NCBI GenBank assembly: GCA_902491395.1
Contig: CABUHO010000031.1
Location: 1 to 20,062 of the forward strand
From: an uncultured Collinsella sp.
GTDB taxonomy: Bacteria > Actinomycetota > Coriobacteriia > Coriobacteriales > Coriobacteriaceae
Length of the DNA stretch: 20,062 nt
Direction: 5' to 3'
Under the pieces are notes generated by a model that was given only the letters and a program-made list of their open reading frames with translations, was not told the origin of the DNA and searched no databases. Made by a program: the position numbers and the translations under genes. Positions 8,038 to 15,633 of this stretch are shown here, piece by piece (the stretch's first letter is position 1; every line of letters starts with the position of its first letter).

Positions 8038-9444
8038 ATGGCAGGAAACATGCAGGACAACTTTGACGAGAATGGCAACCCCATCCGCTGCTCCTTCTGC
8101 GGAAAAGAGCAGGGGCAGGTTCGCCGCCTTGTAAAGGGTCCGACCAACATCTTTATCTGCGACGAGTGCGTTGCCGCCTGCTCCGAGATCCTTGAGGAGT
8201 CGCTGGCTTCGGACTTTATGGACGCTGCCCGCAACGGCAAGCTGCCGGGCTTCCTCAACGACCACGGCCAGGCTGCATCCCAGCCCGCCGCGGACCCCGA
8301 GACCGAGGGTTTTGAGCTCGAGGACGATCGCCAGGTCATCACGCACGTGCCGACGCCGCACGAGATCTATGACGAGCTTTCGGCCTATGTTATGGGTCAG
8401 GAGGACGCCAAGCGCGCCATGTCGGTGGCCGTGTACAACCACTATCGCCGCGTGATTGAGGGCGGCGCTGCGGTGTCTGCCTTTGATGACGACATGGGCT
8501 CGCAGTTCGATGACGATATGGACGAGGTGGAGCTCGCCAAGTCCAATATTCTGCTGCTCGGCCCCACCGGTACCGGTAAGACGCTGCTGGCCCAGACGCT
8601 CGCACGCATCCTCGAGGTTCCGTTTGCCATCGCCGATGCCACCGCGCTCACCGAGGCTGGTTACGTGGGCGAGGACGTGGAGAACATCCTGCTCAAGCTC
8701 ATCAACGCCGCCGATGGCGACATTGAGCGCGCGCAGGTGGGCATTATCTACGTGGACGAGATTGACAAGATCGCCCGCAAGGCCGAGAACCTCTCCATTA
8801 CCCGCGATGTCTCGGGCGAGGGCGTTCAGCAGGCACTGCTGAAGATCCTTGAGGGCACGGTGGCAAGCGTTCCGCCCACCGGTGGCCGTAAGCATCCCCA
8901 GCAGGAACTGCTTCAGATCGACACGACCAACATCCTGTTTATCTGCGGCGGTGCCTTTGTGGGCCTGGACAAGATCATCGCCGACCGCGTGGGCAACAAG
9001 GGCGTAGGTTTTAACTCCGAGATCGCCGGCCCCACCTCGGTCGACGAGAACGACCTGCTGCGTCAGGTGCTCCCGCAGGACCTCAACGCCTTTGGCATGA
9101 TCCCCGAGTTCGTGGGCCGTACGCCCGTCGTGACCCAGACGCAGGCACTCGACGAGGACGACCTGGTGTCGATCCTGACCGAGCCCAAGAACGCCGTGGT
9201 GCGTCAGTACCGCAAGATGTTCCAGCTCGAGGACGTTGAGCTTGAGTTTGAGGATGCTGCCCTGCACGAGATCGCCCGCATGGCGCTTGCCCGCAAGACC
9301 GGCGCCCGCGGCCTGCGCTCCATTTGCGAGGACGTGCTGCAGCAAACGATGTTCGACCTCCCCAGCGAGGAGGGCGTTTCCAAGGTCATCGTGACCGAAG
9401 CCTCCGTAAAGGGCGAAGAGCAGCCCCAGCGCATCTACGGGTAA
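8038..9444 (+). CDS. clpX: ATP-dependent Clp protease ATP-binding subunit ClpX
   Basis: ClpX is the hexameric AAA+ unfoldase feeding substrates to ClpP. The 468-residue product starts with the zinc-binding domain, C18, C21, C41 and C44 (RCSFCGKEQ and ICDECVAAC). Walker A GPTGTGKT is at 175-182, the pore loop GYVGED at about 205, Walker B IIYVDEIDK around 236, and the RKH-loop GGRKHPQQE in the middle of the AAA domain. The protein is longer than the roughly 420-430 residue norm owing to an acidic linker after the zinc domain and an acidic insert (SAFDDDMGSQFDDDMDE, about 147-163) just before Walker A. GAAGGA near 8023 is the ribosome site, inside clpP. A strong terminator follows. Confidence 0.97.
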   Translation: MAGNMQDNFDENGNPIRCSFCGKEQGQVRRLVKGPTNIFICDECVAACSEILEESLASDFMDAARNGKLPGFLNDHGQAASQPAADPETEGFELEDDRQVITHVPTPHEIYDELSAYVMGQEDAKRAMSVAVYNHYRRVIEGGAAVSAFDDDMGSQFDDDMDEVELAKSNILLLGPTGTGKTLLAQTLARILEVPFAIADATALTEAGYVGEDVENILLKLINAADGDIERAQVGIIYVDEIDKIARKAENLSITRDVSGEGVQQALLKILEGTVASVPPTGGRKHPQQELLQIDTTNILFICGGAFVGLDKIIADRVGNKGVGFNSEIAGPTSVDENDLLRQVLPQDLNAFGMIPEFVGRTPVVTQTQALDEDDLVSILTEPKNAVVRQYRKMFQLEDVELEFEDAALHEIARMALARKTGARGLRSICEDVLQQTMFDLPSEEGVSKVIVTEASVKGEEQPQRIYG

Positions 9445-9467
9445 AACCTGCCAAAACGTTTTTGTCG

Positions 9468-9504
9468 ATAGCCTCCGACCACCTGCGGTCGGAGGCTATT
9501 TTAT
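9468..9504 (+). terminator. Terminator of clpPX
   Basis: ATAGCCTCCGACC (9468-9480) pairs perfectly with GGTCGGAGGCTAT (9487-9499) with a 6-base loop, followed by TTTTATAT. It is 23 bases downstream of the clpX stop. Confidence 0.95.
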
Positions 9505-9530
9505 ATATACGCAATAACCCCAACTACCTG

Positions 9531-9539
9531 TGTTATTCT
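9531..9539 (+). promoter_or_regulatory. Extended -10 promoter of valS
   Basis: TGtTATTCT at 9531-9539 fits an extended -10 and predicts a start near 9546, giving valS a leader of about 110 bases. No good -35 is visible. Confidence 0.45.
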
Positions 9540-9595
9540 GTGTGTTTGTTTAAGCCTCAGCGAAGTCATATCAGACTGAAGTAATCGATACCTAA

Positions 9596-9635
9596 GGGGA
9601 GGAATGCAGACCCTAGCGGGCCTACATTCCTCCCC
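9596..9635 (+). promoter_or_regulatory. valS leader hairpin
   Basis: GGGGAGGAATG (9596-9606) pairs perfectly over 11 bases with CATTCCTCCCC (9625-9635). The left arm is itself a near-perfect Shine-Dalgarno followed directly by ATG, so the hairpin would hide a decoy ribosome site. It ends nine bases before the true valS ribosome site GGGAG (9645-9649). No T-run follows, so it is not a terminator. It may be a translational or mRNA-stability control element. Confidence 0.6.
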
Positions 9636-9655
9636 GGCGGGACAGGGAGAGATAT

Positions 9656-12352
9656 ATGGAAGAGATGCCCAAGAATTACGATCCGTCGACCAACGAGCCG
9701 GCGATCCTGCAGAAGTGGCTCGACGGCGGCTACTACAAGCGCCGCGAGGGCGTGGGCGACTGCACCGTCACCATTCCGCCTCCCAACGTGACCGGCAAGC
9801 TCCACATGGGTCATGCCACCGATGACTCCATCCAGGACGCCATCATCCGTATGGCCCGCATGCGCGGCAAGTCCACGCGCTGGGTGCTGGGAACCGACCA
9901 CGCCGGTATCGCCACGCAGACCAAGGTCGACAAGAAGCTCAAGAGCGAGGGCATCAGCCGTCTGGAGATCGGTCGCGACAAGTTTGTCGACGCCTGCTGG
10001 GATTGGACCCACGAGTACGGCGGCATCATCGTCGAGCAGATCAAGCGTATGGGCTGCTCCGTCGACTTCGACAACGAGCGCTTCACCATGGACGAGGACT
10101 ACGCCCAGGCCGTGCGCAAGGTGTTCTGCGACTGGTACCACGACGGCCTGATCTACCGCGGCAAGCGTATCGTCAACTGGTGCCCCAACTGCACCACCGC
10201 TATCTCGGATGACGAGGCCGAGTACAAGGACGAGAAGGGCCACCTGTGGCACCTGCGCTACCCGCTGACCGAGCCGGTCAACGGCAAGGACTATATCGTC
10301 GTCGCCACTACGCGCCCCGAGACCATGCTCGGCGACACGGGCGTCGCCGTCTCCCCGAAGGATCCCGAGAAGGCCGCCTTTGTGGGTAAGACCGTCAAGC
10401 TCCCCATCGTCGACCGTGAGATCCCCATCTTTGAGGATTGGCACGTCGACGCCAACTTTGGCTCCGGCTTCGTCAAGGTCACCCCTGCTCACGACCCCAA
10501 CGACTACGCCATGGGTCAGGCCCACGACCTGCCGCAGATCAACATTTTCGATGAGCACGCGGTGGTCGTCGAGGGCTACGGCGAGTTCACCGGCATGAAC
10601 CGCGACGAGTGCCGCGAGGCCGTCATTAAGTGGTTCGAGGAGCACGACCTGCTCGACCACGTCGAAGAGCTCGACCACTCCGTCATGCACTGCTACCGTT
10701 GCGACTCCGCCCTGGAGCCGTGGCTGTCCGAGCAGTGGTTCGTCGCCGTCGACAAGCTCAAGGGGCCGGCGCTCGATGCCGTCAACTCCGGTAAGGTCAC
10801 CTTCCACCCCGCGCGCTGGACGCAGACCTACACCACCTGGATGGAGAACCTCAAGGACTGGTGCATCAGCCGCCAGCTGTGGTGGGGCCACCGCATCCCC
10901 GTGTTCTACTGCGAGGACTGCGGCTGGGAGGACGCCCTTACCGAGGACACCGACGTGTGCCCCAAGTGCGGCGGTCATCACGTGCATCAGGACGAGAACG
11001 TGCTGGACACCTGGTTCAGCTCGCAGCTGTGGACCTTCGCCACGCAGGGCTGGCCGCAAAAGCCGGAGCTGCTCGAGGGCCATCATCCCACGACGGCGCT
11101 CGTCACCGCGCGCGACATCATCGCGCTGTGGGTCGCCCGCATGGTCATGAGCTCGCTGTACTTCCTGGACGAGGTACCGTTTAAGGACGTCGTCATCTAT
11201 CCTACAATCCTGGCCAAGGACGGCAGCCGCATGTCCAAGTCCAAGGGCAACGGCGTTGACCCCATGGATCTCATTGGCATGTACGGTGCCGACGCCATGC
11301 GCTACAACCTGCTTACGCTGTGCACCAACAACCAGGACGTCAAGTTTGACGCGAACATTGACAAGAAGACCAAGAAGCTCATCGATAGCCCGCGTACCGA
11401 CCAGGCCAAGTCGTTTGTAACCAAGATCTGGAACGCCAGCCGCTTCCTGCTCATGAACATGGAGGGCTACACGCCCGGCGAGCCCGTCGTGGAGACGCCG
11501 GCCGACGCCTGGATGTTCAGCCGCCTGGCCAAGGCCGTGAAGATGGTCACCGAGGGTATTGAGAACTACACCTTTGGCGACATGGCCCGCGGCGTGCAGC
11601 AGTTCTTCTGGAACGAGGTCTGCGACTGGTACGTCGAGGTCACCAAGGCTCGCCTGAAGGGCGAGGGCCGTCTGCAGGCTCAGCGCAACCTGATCTTTGT
11701 GCTCGATACCTCCATCCGCCTGATGCACCCGCTTATGCCGTTCGTTACCGAGGAGATTTGGGACAACATGCCGGCGAGCGTTCTCGACCTGGATGCCGAG
11801 GGCAACGTTGACCGCGCCGAGGCGCTCATGATCGCCAAGTGGCCGGAGCCCGCCGACTACGCCAAGTACGTCGACGAGCCCGCCGAGCGCGCGTTTGAGC
11901 TGTGCCGTACCGTCGTGTCTGCCGCCCGCGCCACGCGTTCGCGTTACCGCCTGAGCCCCAAGGCCGAGCTTGACGTGGTCGTGCGCGCCGGTGCCGAGGA
12001 TATCGAGAAGCTCGAGAGCCTGCGTTCCACGATTGAGCCGCTGGCAAACACCGCTTCGCTGGTCATGGGTATGGACGTCGAGAAGCCGGCCGCGAGCATC
12101 GCCGTGGTCGATAGCGGCGTTGAGGTCTTTGTGGTGCTCGAGGGCAAGGTTGACCTTTCGGCCGAGAAGGCGCGCCTGGAGAAGGAGATCGCCGCGGCCC
12201 AGAAGGAGCTCGCCGGCTGCGAGAAGACGCTGGCCAACGAGGGCTTTGTGGCCAAGGCCGCGCCTGCGGTGGTCCAGAAGAAGAGGGACCGTGCAGCTGA
12301 GCTCAAGGAGATCCTGGCGGCACTGACCTTGCAGGTTGCTGACTTCTCGTAG
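9656..12352 (+). CDS. valS: Valyl-tRNA synthetase
   Basis: Charges tRNA-Val with valine and hydrolyses mischarged threonine. The 898-residue class I synthetase has the HIGH-type motif KLHMGHA at about 48-54, the CP1 editing domain with TTRPETMLGDTGVAV at about 218, a zinc-knuckle-like stretch with paired cysteines (CEDCGW and CPKCGG), the tRNA-acceptor region LDTWFSSQLW, the KMSKS-type motif RMSKSKGN at about 525, and a C-terminal coiled-coil arm (KARLEKEIAAAQKEL) that contacts tRNA. ATG 9656 is preceded by GGGAG with six-base spacing; ATG 9665 is a weaker alternative. No T-box leader is present, so valine starvation must be sensed in another way, if at all. It lies between clpX and folC, the order found in many actinobacteria. 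Confidence 0.97.
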   Translation: MEEMPKNYDPSTNEPAILQKWLDGGYYKRREGVGDCTVTIPPPNVTGKLHMGHATDDSIQDAIIRMARMRGKSTRWVLGTDHAGIATQTKVDKKLKSEGISRLEIGRDKFVDACWDWTHEYGGIIVEQIKRMGCSVDFDNERFTMDEDYAQAVRKVFCDWYHDGLIYRGKRIVNWCPNCTTAISDDEAEYKDEKGHLWHLRYPLTEPVNGKDYIVVATTRPETMLGDTGVAVSPKDPEKAAFVGKTVKLPIVDREIPIFEDWHVDANFGSGFVKVTPAHDPNDYAMGQAHDLPQINIFDEHAVVVEGYGEFTGMNRDECREAVIKWFEEHDLLDHVEELDHSVMHCYRCDSALEPWLSEQWFVAVDKLKGPALDAVNSGKVTFHPARWTQTYTTWMENLKDWCISRQLWWGHRIPVFYCEDCGWEDALTEDTDVCPKCGGHHVHQDENVLDTWFSSQLWTFATQGWPQKPELLEGHHPTTALVTARDIIALWVARMVMSSLYFLDEVPFKDVVIYPTILAKDGSRMSKSKGNGVDPMDLIGMYGADAMRYNLLTLCTNNQDVKFDANIDKKTKKLIDSPRTDQAKSFVTKIWNASRFLLMNMEGYTPGEPVVETPADAWMFSRLAKAVKMVTEGIENYTFGDMARGVQQFFWNEVCDWYVEVTKARLKGEGRLQAQRNLIFVLDTSIRLMHPLMPFVTEEIWDNMPASVLDLDAEGNVDRAEALMIAKWPEPADYAKYVDEPAERAFELCRTVVSAARATRSRYRLSPKAELDVVVRAGAEDIEKLESLRSTIEPLANTASLVMGMDVEKPAASIAVVDSGVEVFVVLEGKVDLSAEKARLEKEIAAAQKELAGCEKTLANEGFVAKAAPAVVQKKRDRAAELKEILAALTLQVADFS

Positions 12353-12362
12353 GTCTTACTGA

Positions 12363-12479
12363 GGGACGCGGTTTGGGGCATTGCTCGCTACTGCGGACAG
12401 TCCTGCTCGCACGAAGGCCACATTAAGTGGCCTTCGGCTCGTGCGGAACTTGTATCGAGCAAAGCCCCAAACCGCTCCC
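12363..12479. repeat. Nested long-range palindrome downstream of valS
   Basis: An outer stem pairs GCGGTTTGGGGC-A-TTGCTCG (12368-12387) with CGAGCAA-A-GCCCCAAACCGC (12456-12475): 19 pairs and one A-A mismatch, extended by GGGA/TCCC past a one-base bulge. Inside it, CGAAGGCCAC (12412-12421) pairs with GTGGCCTTCG (12427-12436) around ATTAA, with further GCACG/CGTGC complementarity. No T-run follows. It may be an RNA structure in the valS 3' region, an independent RNA, or a dispersed DNA repeat. Confidence 0.8.
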
Positions 12480-12480
12480 A

Positions 12481-12542
12481 CAGCGATTACGGGGGCGTCC
12501 GCTGCCTGGTAGGGCCACTTGGTTGTGGCCTTGAGGTCGCTG
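12481..12542. repeat. Second stem-loop in the valS-folC gap
   Basis: CAGCGA (12481-12486) pairs with TCGCTG (12537-12542), enclosing GGCCAC (12513-12518) paired with GTGGCC (12525-12530). The inner GGCCAC/GTGGCC stem repeats the one in the adjacent larger structure. Confidence 0.5.
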
Positions 12543-12558
12543 CAAAGCGGTGTTTGGC

Positions 12559-12567
12559 TGATATTTT
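12559..12567 (+). promoter_or_regulatory. Extended -10 promoter candidate for folC
   Basis: TGaTATTTT at 12559-12567 fits an extended -10 and would start transcription near 12574, right at the first base of the following terminator-like hairpin. A folC transcript from here would therefore begin with that hairpin. Confidence 0.35.
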
Positions 12568-12574
12568 GAATGGG

Positions 12575-12605
12575 AGGGGCTCGTTGTTGATTCGAGCCTC
12601 TTTTT
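12575..12605 (+). terminator. Terminator directly before folC
   Basis: AGGGGCTCG (12575-12583) pairs with CGAGCCTCT (12593-12601, one G-T pair), 9-base loop, followed by TTTTA. It ends 21 bases before the folC ATG, so it can end valS or gap transcripts, or act as a folC attenuator. Confidence 0.85.
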
Positions 12606-12626
12606 ATGTTGAGGGGACTTTGGTTT

Positions 12627-13970
12627 ATGCCTAAGCGTTCGGGGTCGTATTTGGTGCCGTTCTCGTTTGATTTGCTTTCGTTTGATGAGGCTGTTGCTTT
12701 GGCTGCTGATACGGGGCGGATTTCTGGGGATGCTGGGCCGTTGTTGGAGACGGTTGTCGATATGCTCGATGAGCTGGGGCGTCCTGATGAGTATTTTGAT
12801 TGCATTCAGGTTGCCGGTACCAATGGCAAGACTTCGACTACGCGGTTTTCGGCGGCTATCCTTCGTGGTGAGGGACTTAAGACGGCGCTGTATACGTCGC
12901 CGCAACTTGTGCGTTATCCCGAGCGCATGGAGGTTGATGGGCGCGTTGTGAGTGACGAGGCGTTTGCCCGTGGCGTTTCTGCTGCCGTTGAGGCGGGGCG
13001 TCGCGTGAATGCTCATCGCCTGGCGGCAGGGGAGCGTGCGTACACCATTACGCCGTTTGACCTGCTGACGGCTGCTGCGCTGGTGGTGTTTGGCGAAGCC
13101 GCGGTGGACGTTGCCGTGCTCGAGGTTGGCATGGGCGGCCGTTGGGACGCGACAAGCGCGACCGATCCCGTCGCCGTTGCCATTACGGGCATTGGGCTCG
13201 ACCACACGCGTATTCTGGGCGATACGCTCGAGGCTATTGCGGGGGAGAAGGCTGCGGTCATTAAACCCGGGCGCCTGGTTGTTTTGGGTGAGGGTACGCA
13301 TGAGGCGAGTGTTCAGCGCGTGATGGATGCGCGTTGTCGCGAGTGCGGCGTCGTGCCGCTCGTGGTGAGCCATTCTACGACCAAGGTGCCGGCGCATGTG
13401 GGCGATGCGGTGGAGTTTAGCTGCACCACGCCGCGCGCCATCTACACGTCGAGCATGGTTAAGCCGGCGTATCAGCCGCAGAATGCCGCGTGCGCGATTA
13501 TGCTGTGCGAGGGGTATTTGGGCCGTGAGCTCGACCATGATGCGCTCGATGCTTCGCTTATGGGCTGCCCCACGCCGGGTCGCTTTGATGTGCTGGGAAC
13601 CGATCCGCTCAAGCTGATCGACGCCTGCCATAACCCTCAGAGCTGCGAGAACTTTGTGAGCGCGCTGGACGAGATCGATCCGTGCGTGGAGAATCGCCCC
13701 ACGCTGCTGTGCGCCGCGCTGGCCGACAAGGACGTGGCGGGCATCGTCGACGTACTGATCCCGGCCTTCCCGCGCGTGGTCGTGACCCAGACCGATTCCG
13801 ATCGCGCCTTGCCGGCAGAGGAGCTCGCCGCCCTAGTGGACGCCGACAAGCTCGCGGGTGTGTATCCCAGCGTGCCCGAGGCCCTCGCGGCCCTCGATGC
13901 CGCGGGCGAGGCTTTCGTTGCCGCCGGCACCATCACCCTGGCCGGCGAAGTAGCGGGCCTGCTCCGTTAA
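12627..13970 (+). CDS. folC: Folylpolyglutamate synthase / dihydrofolate synthase
   Basis: A Mur-ligase-family enzyme adding glutamate to folates (and, in bifunctional forms, to dihydropteroate). The 447-residue product has the P-loop GTNGKTSTT at about 70-78, SPQLVRYPERM, the magnesium and substrate region LEVGMGGRWDATS, LDHTRILGDTLEAIAGEKAA, and a C-terminal-domain FDVLGTDPLKLIDACHNPQS, where many homologues read DGAHNP. ATG 12627 is chosen since GAGGGGA at 12611-12617 precedes it; the upstream ATG 12606 sits in the terminator tail. Third codon positions are mostly T or G in the first third and C or G in the last third, an unusual shift within one gene. Whether it has both activities cannot be read from sequence. 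Confidence 0.95.
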   Translation: MPKRSGSYLVPFSFDLLSFDEAVALAADTGRISGDAGPLLETVVDMLDELGRPDEYFDCIQVAGTNGKTSTTRFSAAILRGEGLKTALYTSPQLVRYPERMEVDGRVVSDEAFARGVSAAVEAGRRVNAHRLAAGERAYTITPFDLLTAAALVVFGEAAVDVAVLEVGMGGRWDATSATDPVAVAITGIGLDHTRILGDTLEAIAGEKAAVIKPGRLVVLGEGTHEASVQRVMDARCRECGVVPLVVSHSTTKVPAHVGDAVEFSCTTPRAIYTSSMVKPAYQPQNAACAIMLCEGYLGRELDHDALDASLMGCPTPGRFDVLGTDPLKLIDACHNPQSCENFVSALDEIDPCVENRPTLLCAALADKDVAGIVDVLIPAFPRVVVTQTDSDRALPAEELAALVDADKLAGVYPSVPEALAALDAAGEAFVAAGTITLAGEVAGLLR

Positions 13971-13984
13971 CCCATCCCCACATC

Positions 13985-14050
13985 AGTTGCGGTGAAAACG
14001 GACTGTTTTACAAGCAAGAAGCCTCAAACAGTCCGTATATCACCGCAACT
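13985..14050. repeat. Palindrome family A, copy 1
   Basis: AGTTGCGGTGAAAACGGACT and four more bases (13985-14008) face AAACAGTCCGTATATCACCG plus CAACT (14026-14050). Arms pair along their length apart from a small mismatch or bulge around ATAT. The second copy is at 15836-15904. ACTCAAAAGCA borders this copy on its right and the second copy on its left. Confidence 0.9.
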
Positions 14051-14057
14051 CAAAAGC

Positions 14058-14106
14058 AGTCAATTTGGGACGGGGCTTTTTGGCTGCCCTGTGCCCCGAG
14101 TTGACT
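14058..14106. repeat. Palindrome family B, shortened copy
   Basis: The 20 bases AGTCAATTTGGGACGGGGCT at 14058-14077 are identical to 15461-15480 in the full B copy. The right arm is reduced, but AGTCAA (14058-14063) still pairs with TTGACT (14101-14106) and CGGGGC (14071-14076) with GCCCCG (14093-14098), so the element has lost internal sequence yet kept base pairing. Confidence 0.75.
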
Positions 14107-14122
14107 CGCTTGCCACGAAATG

Positions 14123-14260
14123 GGCCTATCTACTACGTTTTACCGACTACCCCCGACCACACCGAGAATTGCGAAATGAAAACCGCAGGTAGATGGCTTA
14201 CCAGTTTTGCGAAAACACAGGTATGGTCGACCCATGCGGGCTAAACGTAGTAGATAGGCC
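14123..14260. repeat. Palindrome family C, copy 1
   Basis: Terminal arms GGCCTATCTACTACGTTT (14123-14140) and its perfect complement (14243-14260) enclose a 102-base core with an inner CGACCA/TGGTCG stem and a GGTA/TACC hairpin. The core resembles 15666-15750 in the same direction. GTTTTTG follows on the plus strand, so it could also act as a terminator. Confidence 0.8.
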
Positions 14261-14283
14261 GTTTTTGTGGCGGCATTCATGTG

Positions 14284-14314
14284 ATGCGGCAAAGGGACAG
14301 CCCCTTTGCCGCAT
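14284..14314 (-). terminator. Stem-loop after the M24 peptidase
   Basis: ATGCGGCAAAGGG (14284-14296) pairs perfectly over 13 bases with CCCTTTGCCGCAT (14302-14314), three bases beyond the peptidase stop. No T-run follows on the minus strand, so termination is likely but not typical. Confidence 0.55.
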
Positions 14315-14317
14315 TGC

Positions 14318-15406
14318 CTAGTCTAGGCGGACCGGATCGTGGGGGTAGGCATTGAGGATCTCGACGCCGGACTCGGTCACCAGGGCCAAGTCCTCGATGC
14401 GGACGCCGGTGCGGCCGGGGAGGTAGATGCCCGGTTCGATGGAGAACGTCATGCCTGGCTCTACGACTTGCTCGTTGACCAGCGAGACGTCGCCCGGCTC
14501 GTGGTCCTGCAGGCCGATCGAGTGTCCCAAGCGGTGCGTAAAGTACTGCCCATAGCCTGCGTCCTCGATCACATCGCGTGCGGCGCGGTCCAGGTCGCAC
14601 ATGCGAACGCCCGGTGCGATGAGCCCCTCGGCGGCTTCGTTGGCGCGGCGCACGATGTCGTAGATGCGTACGGTTTCCTCGTCCGGCTCACCCCAAAAGA
14701 ACGTGCGCGTCATGTCCGAGCAGTAGTAGCGATGGCGTCCGCCAATGTCGAACAGCACCACGTCGCCGCGCTTGAGCACGGTATCGTCGGGTTCATGATG
14801 CGGGTCGCCGGCGTTGGCGCCAAAGCTCACGATGGGCGGAAAGCTAAAGCCCTCACAGCCGTGCTTGCGATACAGACTGAGCATCTGGTCGGCAATTTCG
14901 CGCTCCGTCACGCCCTCGTGGACGAGCTTGATGGCATCGGCCATCACGGCGTCGTTGGCAGCCGAGGACACGCGCATAAGCTCCTGCTCGGTAGCGTCCT
15001 TGTACGTGCGTGCGGCGGTGACGGCAAAATCGCCCAGGAAAAACTCACTGGCGGCGTGGCACTCTATGAGGGGCATCAAAAAGCCGGAGCGCATGACGGT
15101 ATCGATGCCAAGCGGCTTGATCGGATCGACCTCGCGCGCGATGGCATCGGTCACGATATCGGTATCGGTGTGGTAGGCAACGCGGGCATTGTCGTATTCC
15201 GGCAGCTGGTGCAGGGCGTTGACTAGGATTACCGGCTCGGCATTGCGCGCGAGCAGCACGCCGCAAAAACGCTCGAACATATCGGCATAAAAGCCGGTCA
15301 GGTAATAGATTGACCACGGGTCGTTTACGAGCAGCTGTGCGCCGGGGTGCTGGGCCTCGAGCGCATCGAGCACGCGTGCCACACGCTGGTCATCGACATG
15401 TGCCAT
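14318..15406 (-). CDS. M24-family aminopeptidase (Xaa-Pro peptidase-like)
   Basis: A pita-bread-fold metallopeptidase, probably cytoplasmic, that removes N-terminal residues preceding proline. The 362-residue product matches the PepQ/YpdF/PepP-like class with an N-terminal creatinase-like domain (about 1-135). All five metal ligands are visible: D220 (VVLFDIGG), D231 (CSDMTRTF), H295 (HRLGHSIGL), E324 (SIEPGIYLPG) and E338 (VRIEDLALV); H204 in DPHHEP is the likely proton shuttle. The ATG at 15406 has AAAGGA upstream and begins MAHVDDQRV; a longer reading to 15466 runs into a palindrome arm and is unlikely. The gene runs opposite to folC and is bracketed by palindrome clusters. Exact specificity (dipeptide or longer peptide) is unknown. 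Confidence 0.92.
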   Translation of the reverse strand: MAHVDDQRVARVLDALEAQHPGAQLLVNDPWSIYYLTGFYADMFERFCGVLLARNAEPVILVNALHQLPEYDNARVAYHTDTDIVTDAIAREVDPIKPLGIDTVMRSGFLMPLIECHAASEFFLGDFAVTAARTYKDATEQELMRVSSAANDAVMADAIKLVHEGVTEREIADQMLSLYRKHGCEGFSFPPIVSFGANAGDPHHEPDDTVLKRGDVVLFDIGGRHRYYCSDMTRTFFWGEPDEETVRIYDIVRRANEAAEGLIAPGVRMCDLDRAARDVIEDAGYGQYFTHRLGHSIGLQDHEPGDVSLVNEQVVEPGMTFSIEPGIYLPGRTGVRIEDLALVTESGVEILNAYPHDPVRLD

Positions 15407-15458
15407 ATAACGTCCTTTCGCTAGGGTGCCACCATGGTATCCCATACGTAGCAGAAGG

Positions 15459-15581
15459 GTAGTCAATTTGGGACGGGGCTCTTTTAGCTACCCCAATATG
15501 CTCATTGATATTTATCCTGACACCCATTAATATCTCGGCGGTCAAAGGGTAGCTAAAAGAGCCCCGTCCCAAATTGACTAC
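15459..15581. repeat. Palindrome family B, full copy
   Basis: Perfect 35-base arms, 15459-15493 and 15547-15581, begin GTAGTCAATTTGGGACGGGG and continue through CTCTTTTAGCTACCC. The 53-base centre has a further ATATT-rich inverted repeat. Arm length equals that of the palindrome at 1716-1821. The left arm contains the 20-base match to 14058-14077. Confidence 0.95.
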
Positions 15582-15633
15582 TCTAGAGTCGGAATGGCAA
15601 GACTGGTCAAAATGGCCTGTCCCAGATGGGCTG

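Larger units (their letters stand above)
13971..14317. other. Noncoding gap between folC and the M24 peptidase
   Basis: No plausible gene is present. The gap is nearly filled by palindromes: family A at 13985-14050, a shortened family B at 14058-14106, family C at 14123-14260, and a stem-loop at 14284-14314. folC and the peptidase gene converge here. Confidence 0.8.

Noticed and set aside
9540..9655. T-box riboswitch before valS
   Set aside because: No AGGGTGG-type antiterminator sequence, no terminator before the start codon, and the leader is only about 110 bases.
9604..9825. Upstream reading frame in the valS leader
   Set aside because: Its ribosome site touches the ATG with no spacing, and the frame runs deep into valS with no protein-like sequence; noted only as a possible decoy start.
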